NCBI GenBank assembly: GCA_011800155.1
Contig: CM022370.1
Coordinates: 1,178,001 to 1,242,000, forward strand
Direction: 5' to 3'
From: Flammulina velutipes
Lineage: Eukaryota > Basidiomycota > Agaricomycetes > Agaricales > Physalacriaceae
Length of the DNA stretch: 64,000 bases
The notes below the pieces were generated by a model, which worked only from the letters and a program-made list of their open reading frames with translations, was not told the DNA's origin and did no database searches. This document shows positions 23,068 through 35,136 of the stretch, one piece after another. The translations under genes were made by a program, and so were the position numbers. Each line of letters begins with the position of its first letter. Positions within the stretch are counted from its first letter, which is position 1.

Positions 23068-25468
23068 ATGGCCTCCGTTTACGACGAAGAACAGAGTCAG
23101 TCCACTTCGTCCATTGGCCAGGTCCAGACTGTTGTTGACGCGCACAGGCGATACGTCGAGCTTTACATATAAAGGACGCGCGTCCACCGAGCCGGCGAAG
23201 CTCAAGCGAAGCCTGAATGGACGACATACCGCCCTCATCGCCATCGCGTCTGGGATAGGTATGTCCCCATTGACTCCTTCAGTGACATGTGAAATGCTCA
23301 CGGAAGCTTGTATCAACAGGAACTGGCTTGTTTGTATGTTCTTTCCTTGTGGCGCGACAGTAGTTAGTTTCTCATCGTGTTGTGTAGCTGGGCTCAGGGA
23401 GTGCGCTGCACAATGCCGGTCCTCTGGGTATGTGTGTGCTGAATGAACAATGCCATAACACTTACATTACCATCCCGAAGGCCTACTGATTGGATATACA
23501 CTTATGGGCCTCGTCACATCTGGGATTGCATTTATCAGCGCAGAGACTGCCGCGTTTCTCCCCGTCAGCGGTGGTTTTATTCGTACGGGCTCCGCCTTTA
23601 CGTCCGCGTGATTGCGACTTATCAGCTTCGCTGTAGGACATATTCCCATGTTCACGGATCGTGCACTGGGTATCACAGTGAGTGGTTTTATTCACTAACC
23701 TAATTCCATTGAGCTTAAGTGGTCCGCGTAGGTTGGCTATACGTTTTGGTATCTATTATCCATAACCGCCGCCGCCGAGGTCGTCGCAGCTTCAAGTCTA
23801 ATTGCATACTGTTCGTCTCTTTTATGGCATGCGACTGTATCCTCACGCAGATACACAGGGAGACCTGATTTGAATCCCGCCATCTTCATCTCGGTATTCA
23901 GCATCTTCATTGTGGTGTTCAACTTCCTTCCCGTTCGGTTCTATGGGGAGCTTGAGTTCGCTTTTGGGATCATCAAGTCACTTCTGGTCATCGGGCTTAT
24001 ACTGGCTGGGCTGATCGTTGATGTCGGCGGTTCCCCAAGTGGCGAGGTAAGACTCGTGTCCATCTTAGTGGAACTACACACTCACCTTTGTGAGAATAGT
24101 ATATCGGAGGGAGGAACTGGCACCCTTCGCCGATCAAGGAGTACCTGGTGGACGGGAGTACTGGACGCTTCCTGGCTGTTTGGAGTACACTGAGTAAGAG
24201 TATTTTCCTCTTCGATAGCAGACCTAATGGCTGACATTAGCTACGCAGTCAACGCCGCGTTCGCCATGGGAAACATCCAGATCACAACCAGTATTGGCTC
24301 AGAAGTCGTCGACCCTCGCGTCAACCTTCCCAAAGCGATGCGCCGTGTGTTCTGGCGTATCTTCTTCTTCGTGCGTTCCTTGAATCGTCGTCATATCTCT
24401 ATTGACATCGAATAGTACATTCTTTCCCTGTTATTTGTCGGCCTTCTAGTCTCGGCAGATGATCCCAGACTGAGCTCGGGCAGCAACACCGCATCATCAC
24501 CATTCGTTATCGCCTTTCAAACGGCTGGTATCAAGGTACTTGTCTTTCATGTCCAAAGCGTATAATTAAATGGGATACTGGAAGGTCCTTCCGTCCATTA
24601 TCAACGCAGTTGTTATCACCAGCGCTTTCTCGTCTGGTAACGGTGTGCTCTTTCTCGCGTCACGCACGTTAGTGGGACTAGCATCAGACGGGTATGCTCC
24701 CAAGTGGCTTACAAAGACGAACCGTTTTGGGTCTGTTTGGCAGCTCTCGAAAGAATTATCGCTGATGATATCCAATTTTAGTTCGCCACATTGGGCCGTT
24801 TCAATATCATGCATTTTCCTACCACTGGCATATCTCAACTGTGGCGGAGAAACGCCAATAACCGTATTCAGCTGGTTTATATCATTGATGTGCGTCCCTG
24901 CCCGCGTTATCTTGTTAAATCGAAGCTAACGTTCGATTCAGAGCTGTGGCAGGCCTCAATATTTGGTGTGCAATCTGTCTGGCATATGTGCGTTTCTTCT
25001 ATGGGATGAAGGCACAGCAAATAGATCGCAACGATCTGTTCTATAAAAGTTGGGGACAACCTGCGGTTGCGAGTGCGTCTGTCAATCATCGAGTGGCGCA
25101 GAAATCTGATTCCTCTACTAGTCACATGCGGCGCTATCTGTTTTCTAATCGTCTTTTTCTCTGGCTTTGCCGTTTTCTTTCCGGGAAACTGGACAGTATC
25201 GGGTTTCCTATCTAATTATGTGCGTTCTTACCCTTTGTTAGCCAAATGTTCGTTCTCACTTCGTTCTAAGATAAATTGCTTTGTGTTTATTGCGCTGTAT
25301 GTTGGACTGAAGTTGACGATTGACTCTCCTTGGATAGCTTACAAAAACATGGATTTTTCCGAGATGGAAGCTATTAGGATGGAGAAAAGGGCCAAGGAAG
25401 AGGCCGATGCGATGAAGAAAAAAATGCCGTGGTGGCGTAGTGTAATCGAAAAGTTAATTGATGAATAG
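23068..25468 (+). CDS. Amino acid permease (APC/YAT family)
   Basis: A twelve-helix plasma-membrane amino acid transporter. The first exon is only MASVYDEEQ; an intron with donor GTCAGT and acceptor CGCACAG joins it to SDTSSFTYKGRAS. Then KLKRSLNGRHTALIAIASGI joins GTGLFLGSGSALHNAGP, the substrate-binding helix 1 of the family. Other landmarks are FISAETAAFLPVSGGFIRH, FTDRALGITVGYTFWY, SSLIAYWRPDLNPA, FGIIKSLLVIGLILAG, SIGSEVVDPRVNLPKAMRRV, NGVLFLASRTLVGLASDGYA and the tail MPWWRSVIEKLIDE. Two apparent disruptions disappear when short introns are removed: an in-frame TGA near 23608 inside a 51-nt intron, and a frame change near 25074-25124. The gene looks intact. Confidence 0.87.
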
Positions 25469-25883
25469 ATGAGCCTACAGATAAATGCAGACTATGAAAT
25501 GTGCAAGCCAGCTGGAACAATCGAATTTCTCAGAAAGCGTTGAGTCGCTCAAATAGGAAGGTCAAACCGATCATTGTCCTATCGACACTCATAAACTACG
25601 CCCGGAGTAGCTCATTGTCGAAAGTCACTATGTATGACCCTTGGAGCTCGGCTAGAGGGCGTACCTCCACTTCGCGACATTGAAGTCATCCCCCGACACC
25701 CAGAGGAATGTGTTGCAACTTTTGGCTACTCGTGGCAGCAGTCTGTGGAATATATATCATTCAGGCAAGCAAGTAGAGAGGATTTAAACTATATCGTTAT
25801 GTAGAAATACCGTGTCTTCGCGACGTGGGTCCTGGGAACGAATGTGACGGGACAAACAAGCGCCCGAAAAATGATGTCATTTT
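25469..25883. other. Intergenic region
   Basis: About 415 bases lie between the permease and PER1. I see no exon, repeat or clear regulatory element. Confidence 0.5.
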
Positions 25884-26903
25884 ATGTTTCTTACAAAAAC
25901 TTTCATCGTCGTTTGGTTTGCTCTGCAAGTCGTTGCATCCAGAGGTGACAGAGCACGGCCATTCCAACTCTGTCTATCGAAATGTGAAGCGATTGAGCAA
26001 GATCTCTCACTGGCCTTGCGCCTGACGCGCTGGTCAAACTCAGATCTATGCAAATACGAATGCATGCACGACATTACCACCAAGAACTCGGAGAACGGAC
26101 TGCCCATCCAGCAATACTACGGGAAATGGCCATTTTGGAGGCTCGGTGGCATTCAAGAACCAGCATCTGTTCTGTTTTCGTTGTTGAACCTATTGCTACA
26201 TACCCGAGGAATGGCCAGGGTACGGGGGGAGATCCCGAAGACACATCCAATGAAGACCTACTTTATCCTCTGGTCATGCGCTAGTATCAATACATGGATA
26301 TGGTCAACCATGTTCCACTGCCGAGGTTAGCGATATTTCGACTTTTATCTCAAGGACAAGCTCAGTAAATCGACAGATACGCCATTCACGGAGCGAATGG
26401 ATTACTTCTCTGCCGCGGCTACCATTCTCTATGGCCTTCATTTCTCCATCGTCCGTTTATATCATCTCTACGACGCAAGAAGGCGGCATGCCAGAGCGCT
26501 GTGGATCGCAGCATGTGCGCTGGCATTCATCTCTCACGTCACCTATCTCAGTCTCCTTCCACGGTTCGATTACACCTACAATATTGTTGCTAACTCCGTC
26601 ATCGGATTCACACACAACTTCTTCTGGCTGATCTACTCCTTGCCATCCTCAATGTCCGTCTTCACCCGATTTCCTGCACGCCCAAGGGTGTATCGACCGC
26701 GTTTGGTCAACCAAGCAGCGTGGCTCGTGCTATTCACGACTGCGGCGACAGGTCTAGAGCTGTTCGACTTTCCACCCGTGAGGAGGATCATCGATGCGCA
26801 TTCACTTTGGCATCTTGCTACGGCTCTCGTCGCACCCTTTTGGTACCAGTTCTTAGTGGAGGACACAATGGATGACGGTTGGTATCCTCCGAAGGAAGAA
26901 TGA
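25884..26903 (+). CDS. PER1: PER1/PGAP3-like GPI phospholipase
   Basis: PER1 removes the unsaturated sn-2 acyl chain from GPI anchors in the ER or Golgi (GPI lipid remodelling). The ATG at 25884 opens on a signal peptide (FLTKTFIVVWFALQVVAS), followed by RGDRARPFQLCLSKC, the conserved start of the mature protein with its cysteine pair. YECMHDITTKN and YYGKWPFWRLGGIQEPASV come next. NTWIWSTMFHCR is joined by an intron (about 50 nt) to DTPFTERMDYFSA; this His-Cys-Arg-Asp region is a catalytic block of the CREST superfamily. Five to seven membrane helices follow. DAHSLWHLATALVAPFW near the end carries the other invariant histidines. About 320 residues with two exons; a clean full-length gene. 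Confidence 0.93.
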
Positions 26904-27627
26904 GGAGATGGTCCTCAGATAGGCTCCACACGTACTGTGACTGGCGTCTCAAGATCTCAAGGATGGAAAAATGAACTACATGGGATGTGGTTCTAAAACT
27001 GCGTTCGGCGTATCTCGGGGATGTGGTCTGCTGGTTTCGCGTATATTTACCTTTTCCGATGGCTAGGGACGTTCGACGAGAACTACTGTACGGACAACGT
27101 CGTATGGCTATTTCACGGCGAGCGCCCTGATGATTCGGTCTGCTTGGTCTATTTCTGCTCAGATGTGCGGAGGGGCTCCGTTGAACAATGGTGAGTCTAA
27201 TATTTCGAAAAAGGCACGATACTCAACTCTAGAAGATACGGTGTGGCACAATACTTCAGATTATTAGGACTTGAAAACGATGCCCTTTATTCAAATAAAT
27301 CTTCAGGCATGCATGTCTTTGCTTGCTGAGGGTTCTCTCCCACGCTTCCTGAAGATTTTCGCCCTATAGGGTTACCTGGAGAATGCCCCTGGTCCAACAA
27401 TATCTCCATCTAACGCAGTATTTCGTGCTCGAAACTTTGATACAGACCGTCGATCGCAATATCGTCTTCGGCATGCGTCGGCGATGACAATGTAAACCGC
27501 GCAGTGTCGGTATTACAGGCATGCCGATGGTGACACATAGTCCTGTTAAATCGTGGAAAGTTACGACAAAGGAAAGACTTTAAGAGGCGACAGCTCAGAA
27601 TGTGGCATACGACATCCTTTCTCTCAA
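26904..27627. other. Intergenic region
   Basis: About 720 bases lie between PER1 and the first DUF3237-like gene. No coding exon with support. No TATA box is obvious close to 27628. Confidence 0.45.
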
Positions 27628-28336
27628 ATGCGCTTCACTCTTATTAACATTCTCATTTCGCTTTCGTTGTACATCGGTGCGGTAGTTGCCGTTCTCAGGG
27701 AGCCCGCCTTCACAAAGGTGTTCGATGGAACGCTCACTAGCACTGGGAGTTTGGGAACTATATCGGGGCCTTTTGGGCAGCGTGCAGTGGCCGGTTTTGG
27801 TGTGTATGTAGACTTCTACATCCACTGTCAACACGCTAGTGACCTTTGCTTTCCTTAGAGGCAACCTAACTGATCCATCGACTGGAGCAGTCGTCGCTAC
27901 CTTCATTCCTGGAATAGGTGGCGAACTCGGCGTTTTTGGTTCGAATGGCATATTCTACCCCGATGTTCGTGCTGTGGCGCAATTTGTTGATGATTCGTCC
28001 TTGGTGTACCTCAATTTGCGTGGTGTTGATGCGTGCGATTTTTAACTTCATTCCTCATTCCGTCGTTTACTGACGCGTGTATAGGAACTCTAACGATGTG
28101 CCGGCGAACGGTCTCAACCATGTGTATGTTTTAGTTGCTGAGATTCTCTGTGTGGCTCATGGTTGTATATAGGTATCTGGAGACATCGTCTCCGAAATAT
28201 GGCTTTCTCAGTGCTAAATTCCTCCTGATAAGCATTGATATTTCGGTGAATCCATTCATTTTGGCGTTGTATCAGCAGGTACGTTTGTTTCAACAGCCTT
28301 TTGCACCAATTGACTTGTCATGACAAGGATGACTGA
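27628..28336 (+). CDS. Secreted DUF3237-like protein, copy A
   Basis: The start at 27628 is chosen over upstream in-frame ATGs because it begins a signal peptide, MRFTLINILISLSLYIGAVV. The mature part reads REPAFTKVFDGTLTS, ISGPFGQRAVAGF, then after an intron GNLTDPSTGAVVATF, GVFGSNGIFYPDVRAV, FVDDSSLVYLNLRG, NHVYLETSSPKYGFL and FILALYQ. The YPDVR-FVDDS-VYLNLRG block and the position of the YLETSSPKY strand resemble DUF3237 barrel proteins. The last exon, QDD then stop, follows a GTACGT intron. It lies in tandem with a near copy at 29011-29730 that shares signal peptide type, exon structure and ending. Function is unknown. Confidence 0.68.
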
Positions 28337-29010
28337 CAAAATCCAACACCAAATCGCACATACCATGATGTTAAAGTTTCTTGAATACACCTTTGTATGA
28401 CTCATACTAGACGGAGAAAATTGAAATCGTTCTCCTTACTAGGTCATCTTTGGAACATTCTCTCCATTTTCGCACTCCGGGACAAACCTTTCATGTACCG
28501 CCAGTCACGCAACCATGGGGTCTTCCAAAACCATGCAATATCACATATTGAAGTCAAGTACTCAGCATTTCAGCATTCGGTCGCGCTCGTGCAACCGTCC
28601 CTGCGACAGCGTCGCACAAGAGAGTACCCTTCCACTCAAATATAGGCCCCGTGAACAGTATGTCCGATGCATACCAGGCTATTGATTACAACACCAAGCC
28701 AGAAGTCATTGATTGGTAGGAGATCGATACACGTTCACCTGTCAATTATTATCGTCCTGATCAGCTTCATATGCATCCAGCGCCAGGCATAATTTCCCCC
28801 TCTATCATGGTTATGACTACTATAGATTCCACGGCCGTGCCGTACCAGGATTTTACCCCAACATTCAATTGGGTTTGGTCCCCACCTCAAACCTACCAAG
28901 TTTCCGCGACTCACGGTCATGTACTAGGTCAATGATATCCTACTCAAGACGTTGCCGTAACAAGACTGCTTGTATTAAAAGGCGCGAAGAAGCATGCGAG
29001 GCTCTCTCAA
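28337..29010. other. Interval between the tandem copies, with coding-like relics
   Basis: About 670 bases. Two plus-strand stretches look protein-like: about 28455-28710 (PGQTFHVPPVTQPWGLPK; VNSMSDAYQAIDYNTK) and, after a plausible GTAGGA...ATCAG intron, 28760-28925 (LHMHPAPGIISPSI). They share no frame with the flanking genes and have in-frame stops, so they look like a decayed gene. Confidence 0.3.
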
Positions 29011-29730
29011 ATGCGCTTCACTCTCTTCGCTTCTTCGTTGCTTGCTATAAATGCGGTGGTGGGCGCACTCAAGCAACCTTCTTTCACGAAGGTGTTTGAT
29101 GGGACACTCATTAGTGAGTTTGTGGGCACCATAGATTCGGGACCTTTTGGACAGCGTGCGGTGGCTGGTTATGGCGGGTAGGCTGCTTGTTGCTACCGTC
29201 TTCCACTATTATCGTCATGACCATTGCATCCCTAGTGGTAACCTTACTGATCCATCCGCCGGAGCCGTAGTCGCTACGTTTTTGTCTGGAATAGGCGCGG
29301 AGCTCGGTATCTTCGGTGCGAACGGTGTATTCTACCCCGATGTGCGATTTGTGGCGCAATTTGTCGATGATTCCGCTCTGGCGTATTTCAACCTCCGGGG
29401 TGTCAACACAGCGTATGAAGGCTATGAATATTTCTGACTTCGTCAGCCTCTGACTACCGACGCAGGGACCCCAAGACTAACACGCAACTGACTAGTCATA
29501 ACCATGTGTATGCCTCAACTCCTCATCTTCCTTGGGTAGCTCATGTGACATGGTTATATATAGGTACTTGGAGACGTCTTCTTCGAAGTATGGGCATCTC
29601 AGTGGCAAATTCCTCTTTCTCGACATCGACGTCTCAGTAAATCCTTTCATTTTGGCCTTATACCAGCTGGTGCGTTTTGCTGTCATTAATTTTGTACCTA
29701 CTGATCATGACAAAGGACACCGACGACTGA
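29011..29730 (+). CDS. Secreted DUF3237-like protein, copy B
   Basis: A tandem paralogue of the gene at 27628. The signal peptide is MRFTLFASSLLAINAVVG, followed by LKQPSFTKVFDGTLIS, DSGPFGQRAVAGYGG, an intron, GNLTDPSAGAVVATFLSG, IFGANGVFYPDVRFV, FVDDSALAYFNLRGVN, NHVYLETSSSKYGHL and VNPFILALYQL. The last exon, DTDD then stop, ends at 29730. Intron positions agree with copy A, so the pair arose by gene duplication rather than convergence. The stop is about 40 bases from the end of the kinase gene on the other strand, so the two genes are tail to tail and their 3' UTRs must overlap. Function is unknown. Confidence 0.7.
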
Positions 29731-29771
29731 TCGAGCTGTACATACTACGTCTAGTCAATCTTATAATAATC

Positions 29772-31229
29772 CTACCATTTCTTCGCGGCAGCTGAAATCC
29801 ATGGATCCTTTAACAATTCCGCCGCTGAGTAACGATCCTCCGGTCGCCATGCCAGCATCTTGCGCAAGAGCACCAGAAGGGCCTGCCCATCTAGTTCTGC
29901 TTCAATCGACTCGCTAACTCGTTGATCTAGAGTGGCATGAGGGACATCGACGGAGGAGAGCAAGTTTCCTAAGTCCGTTACAACACTTGCATGACTAATT
30001 TGAAGGTATCACATACCCTGCAGGTCGAAATAGATGGACGGTGAATGCTTCGCTGGTCGGGCAAGGAAGTCTTCGTCCGGCGGCCCCAACAGCGCTACCA
30101 TCTGGGCAATGTAGCTGATGCGAGTCTGCTCGCGGTCGAGTTTTCGGCGTAGAGAAAACAGATTTTTACCCGTCAGCATGTCCCATAACTGCAACACGTT
30201 GTTAGTACGAGAAGAGCAACAGAAATAGGATAACATCACCATCACACCAGCGTTCCAGATGTCTACCTTCTCATCCCATTCCATGCCAAATACGACCTCG
30301 GGCGCACGGTACTGGTCGGGCTGAATGAGGTGTTCATGTTTCATATCGCGTGTGCAAGCCTGCCCGAAATCGCACAAGATGGGTCTACCGACAGATTTAG
30401 CGCCTGAGATTGCGAACGCCTGAGACTCGTAGATGACGCGATCGCCAGATATTTTGCGCGGACTGGGCTCCGTGAGCTCTGACTGCTCCAAGTCCTGTAA
30501 CGCTTCACGCTCCTCCAATGCCACCATCACGTTGTTCTCTTGGATGTCTGACTTTGCTTAGTTGTGAGGCAATCAGAATGGAGAGTAGACAGACCTGTAT
30601 GTATGAGTTGGGCGTCCTCATGAAGAAACTCGAGAGCGTAGAGTATAGCTGCGAAAGACATTGTGCACGTCATGGGTCCCAGCCCGCCTCCCTCCCGGAA
30701 AGTTACCCTGAAGTCACGCAGAGTGGCAAGCAGAGGAGGATGCACCAAGACTTGGTGTGCCTTCGAGCCGTTGAATAGTTTGAATTGGTCGTGCATGGTG
30801 CGCACAAAACGTTTGCCACGGAGTGAAGAGGCCTTACACGCTTTATTGATGCGTAGGAGAGCTACGACCTCACGCTCGATGTCGGGAGCGTAACTGGCGC
30901 AAATTTTCATTGTCACATATTTGCCATTGCTACGAGGATGTCAGGTTCTGTTCTGTCCTAGTGTGGCGCACGTACGTAAGGTTGCGACACAGCCAGACAG
31001 TTGAATATCCACCATAGCCAAGTTTGGAGATTATTTGATAGGAATGGTAGACGTCCCCAATGCGAGCTGGGAACCACTGATCCGGATTGTAGAACGCTTG
31101 GGATTCTTCTTCCAGGGGGACTGCGCTGTCAAGCACCGTGAAGCCGTCTTGTGGAAACACACGGGGAGGTAGAGGAGAACGCTTGAAAAGCCGACATATC
31201 CACTGAGAAAAGGAAAAGGCAGTAATCAT
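29772..31229 (-). CDS. SRPK-like serine/threonine protein kinase
   Basis: Read leftward from 31229. The N-terminus has SPLPPRVFPQDGFTVLD, AFYNPDQWFPARIGDVYHS and YQIISKLGYGGYSTVWLCRN, the glycine loop in the form typical of SR-protein kinases. An intron joins to NGKYVTMKICA, which carries the ATP-binding lysine. ILYALEFLHEDAQLIHT is joined by an intron to DIQENNVMV, so the catalytic loop reads HTDIQENNV. RPILCDFGQACT is the DFG motif. QPDQYRAPEVVFGMEWDEKVDIWNAGVM is the APE and subdomain IX region, and LAWRPEDRYSAAELLKDPW is subdomain XI. The spacer insert of classical SRPKs is short here (about 45 residues). The usual catalytic-loop lysine is replaced by glutamine. Such fungal paralogues are numerous, and their substrates are mostly unknown. 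Confidence 0.87.
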
Positions 31230-31678
31230 CTGAAAATAATGTTCGCAAATTTTAGTGTAATTTGGAAGGCAAAGGACAATAAGCGGCTGTGCCAGAGTAT
31301 GCTTCCGCGGGCAAAGACATGAAATTTCGATCGCGATCGTTTTACGGAAGAAACGCGCCTCAGTTATGCGACGTACACATAATGATACACAATCTGTAGG
31401 CGGTGCGTTGCGCCACGAGTTGTCCAGACAATGATGATGCGACCCCGAGTACATATGTTTTGTCTTGTTTAGACACGGTTGAATTGGCCGGAAATCCAAT
31501 CAGGCCCTGTTCTCTCTTGGCCTCATCCTCCTCGAATCTTTGCGAAATCTCTCCCTTTATCTTGTTTCTGTATCTATTGCTGCGCTTTACATCTCGAAAC
31601 TGCCTTTCTTCAACTTTCCTTTGTCCAACGACAACCAGCCCTTGCACTTTACGGAATCTACCCCAAATACCATTCGGA
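31230..31678. other. Divergent intergenic region
   Basis: About 450 bases between the kinase and the long unknown gene, which start in opposite directions. No exon or clear element is seen. Confidence 0.45.
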
Positions 31679-34600
31679 ATGTCTGCTGAAGCATCCGGAA
31701 ACCACCTAGCGCCCATGCTGATGCGGTCGCAAACACCAGGTGCGTAGACCACTACTGCAGTGGCGCTCATTATTAACGTGAACTGCAGGCCATAACGAGA
31801 AAGGTGTGTATCCCACAGAACCATAGAACGTGTTCTGACCATCTTCAGTTTTGGACTATCTCGAGGGAATGTCCCGCGACGAGGTCGACAGTAAACCGCC
31901 ACGTTCTCTCCTGGACCACACAGAGTACCGCAGCCAAGGCTCGCGCTCCCGAGGACCCAGTCGAGTACAATCTCCCGCCTCGAAGAGAAGTGACGCCGGA
32001 AACGATGCAAATGGCAAGGAAGATGACGGTGAAGACTACGACTCTACTACGCAGGAGCGATCGGAGAATGGCGACGAGGCAGAAATCCTGCACGTGGTGC
32101 GCGTTGAACATATGTGGCATGCTTCTAACTGCTAATGTTTGGCTCAAAGCCCGGTCCCAAGGATCCTCGCGGCCCGCGTCATGAATCTTACGACTCTGGA
32201 CCTTCCTTTGGCAATCTTGGCCCTCTCCCTGACGAAAGCACTTTCGATGTATGTCCTCACTTTCTCTTCTCTTTCGCGCTCACGTAGCTGTTATCTAGCC
32301 CCATTGGGGAAACCATAAACCACCTTCAGACTTTGCTGCGCTAGGCGGCAAAGCCGTATCCCCAAAACATTCTTCATTCCACTTTGACGTCGAAACTCCT
32401 TCTGGGAAAGGCAGTCCCAATCACTTCGCTCCGTCTGTCGGCCCTCAATCACCCAAGACAGACCCGAACGTGAGTTTAATTATATTGCAACGGAACAGCG
32501 CGAACTAAGCTCAACTTTCAGTCGCCGAAGTCTTCTGGAAGAGCTCCAACGGCCGACGCCTACCGACCCTTGTCACCACAGTCCAATCAATCACGTAAAA
32601 CACGCAACTCAGAGAGGCCCTACCACCAACCACTACCTGAAAGTCACATCGGCGAGCACGACATGCCACTTAGTCCTGTTTCCCCCATACGTTCTGTCGC
32701 CCCATCGCGCAAAGCGGCATCGCACGTCTCTGTATCTCCTTCAGACTCGCTCTCTCAGTACCATGTTCGGTCGTCCAAAAAGAGCAAAGCTAATGGGTCA
32801 ACTGCACAAGAAGAGGCCTCGCAAGCTCGTGCCCCTACCCAGAATGGCAAATGTAAGGTCACTCTCTTTCTTCGCTCCGCGATGCTCACGTTCCATAAGC
32901 CGCGTCACACCATTCGAGGCCATTTTCTCCATACAGGCACGCTCCCACGACCGAGGACCTGCTGTACGCTGTCGTCAGAGATCGCGTTGTTCCCATCGAA
33001 GAGCAACCTTCGCAAGAGCTATCAAAGGCCCCATCCACCATAAAGCCTGCCCGATCGGAACATCCCGTGCCATCCGTTGTCAGTATGGCCAAGTCTCATT
33101 CCTCATCCCCTTCAAAGGCACCGAAGGCTCCTTCAGCAGTGTCGTCTCAAAGGACAGCCAAGAAGAAAGATGTTGATGCCACACCTACCCCGACCCGTCC
33201 AGGTACTCCAGGAGACGCAAAGGTGGATGACGACGACGAATTTGTGAGGCAAGTCCTTGCTTCAGCAGGGACACCGCGAACGTCAAAGTCGTACACCGGC
33301 TCCGTCCTGGGATCTGATATCGTCAATTCCCACTTCCACGATAACGACCTCTGCGTGCTTTTCCAATTCTTGAACGATGACAGATCTCCGGATCAGGTCA
33401 AGAAGGTTCTTAGGAAAGCGATCAGACGGCGCGTCAAAGATCTCGGAATGAAATACGATAACGAGGTGCGCGTAGCCGACAATTGTTCATGTGATCGTTC
33501 TTTCTGACACTGCTACAGTCGATTCGGGAAATTCAGAAGTCCCACCAGCACCAGGGATTTGGTGGTACAGAAATTGGTGACATGGAAGTGAGTGAATTGA
33601 CTCCAATCTGATTATGATGCTCAATACATAGTACAGGAACCACCCAAGTGGGCGAGCGATCTCAAGCGCGAAATTGTGCTCATGCAACAGCGCATTGAGA
33701 GCCTTGGACCTAAGATTGAAAATCTTCGACCTGGCGGAGCCTACCAGGACGAAGGGGATCGATTCATCGACGTAGATGATGATGACGACTACACTCACAC
33801 CCCAGTTACGCAAACTGTCAACATTCACACCCAGGCGACTGGTACTCTTGCCGAATCTGCCTTCCAGCCTGAGACTGAAATCATCGTCGAAGAGGAAGAC
33901 GATGGACATGGTAACCTTCCTGAACAAGCATTCGAAGAGATTACAGAGACTGGGCCAGCTCGTCGCTTTCCCCATCTCAACGGTGACCTCTCCCAGGAAT
34001 ACGATCGCGATGACTCTCCCGGTCAGCAATATTTAGAGGAGGAGTTATACAAACTTCGACAGAAACCAGCAAGTCAATCGGGCCGGTCTCATCATAGCTG
34101 GGAATTGGCGCAGAACGACGAGGCTTACGAGGACGAGGAGAACCAGCGCGCCATAGCGCCTACTATTCCAGGATCCGAGGCTGGCTACGAGAATGCTCCT
34201 GCAGCTTCAGCGAGCAACCATAGTCTGGCGACAATACCCCAACCCAACTATGGGGAAGACTCAGGCCCCCGTGATGGGCTACTACCATGGCAGAGGATTC
34301 ATCAAAGATTGCTCAGTTGGGCCATCGTCTGGCCCATGAGTGAGTTTGACGATGCCCTCAGCAGCACCATGCGTGGACGACAAGTCAACGAAGTCGCGAT
34401 GAGCATTTGGTCGACACAGACTTACAAACGCTATGTTCGCTCCCGCCTGACGGACAACCCCAAGCAGCCTGTGGATAGATTATTTGTACCACCCAATATG
34501 GCGGACGCTATCAACAACGCTGTCTTCAATGGCCGACATGGGGATGCTTGTGGGATGCTTCGTGATCTTTGGGCGCCTTTCGGACTACCTGGGATGCCTC

Positions 34601-35136
34601 GACTGTTAGTTGTCTTAGCCAAGCATCGATCAGATGAAAACCATTGGGTTGTCCATCGGTACGTGACAATGAGATTGAGTTGGTTTTGGTGTTGATATTT
34701 GGTTTCAGATTCTCCCTACCCGAGGGTCTTTTAACGACGTATGACTCGTATCCTGAGAAAACCTTGCCGGATGGACGGGTGAGTGCACTACATGTTTTTC
34801 CTTGTGCCATGATGATGAACATCGTAATAGCCTCTAGGATGGTGGTTCGCCATTCGCGTCGCGTGGCCGACTGCTCTCTACCCGAACCCGGACCACCTCA
34901 TCCAAAAGATGGTGCGGCTACACCGCCCGATGCAACGTAGTGTTGATAATTCGCTCGCTGCTGGAGGGATTTGGAGGAACGTGCTAATGGGATCGCGTCC
35001 TGAACGTAGTCTTGATTTAGAGCGGCTGAGGGATCTAATCAACACGGAGGTGAAGAACTTGCGCCAGCGAAAGCAGGTTGGCAAGCTGTCGATATCGGCA
35101 CCTCAACCAACGTGGGAAGATATGAATATGAACTGA
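31679..35136 (+). CDS. Large conserved fungal protein of unknown function
   Basis: Starts MSAEASGNHLAPMLMRSQTPG; two short introns lead to HNEKVLDYLEGMSRDEVDS. The first half is a long Ser/Pro/Arg-rich, probably disordered region. A compact block follows: DNDLCVLFQFLNDDRSP, KVLRKAIRRRVKDLGM. Then an acidic stretch (VDDDDDYTH; VEEEDDGHG), and a folded C-terminal region with GLLPWQRIHQRLLSWAIVWP, STMRGRQVNEVAMSIWSTQ and RYVRSRL. The end comprises LPEGLLTTYDSYPEKTLPDG, WWFAIRVAWPTALYPNPD and LHRPMQRSVDNSLAAGGIW. No catalytic motif, signal peptide or membrane helix is visible. The block with HRPMQ and the repeated Trp/Pro turns looks conserved and structural. I do not recognise the family beyond seeing similar proteins in basidiomycetes. 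Roughly 900-1000 residues. Confidence 0.7.

Noticed and set aside
23100..25125. Apparent frameshift near 23160, an in-frame TGA near 23608 and a frame change near 25080 suggesting the permease is a pseudogene
   Set aside because: Each disruption falls inside a 45-55 nt interval with proper donor and acceptor. Removing these introns restores the permease motifs (GGFIRH-FTDRALG; QPAVA-ITCGAIC).
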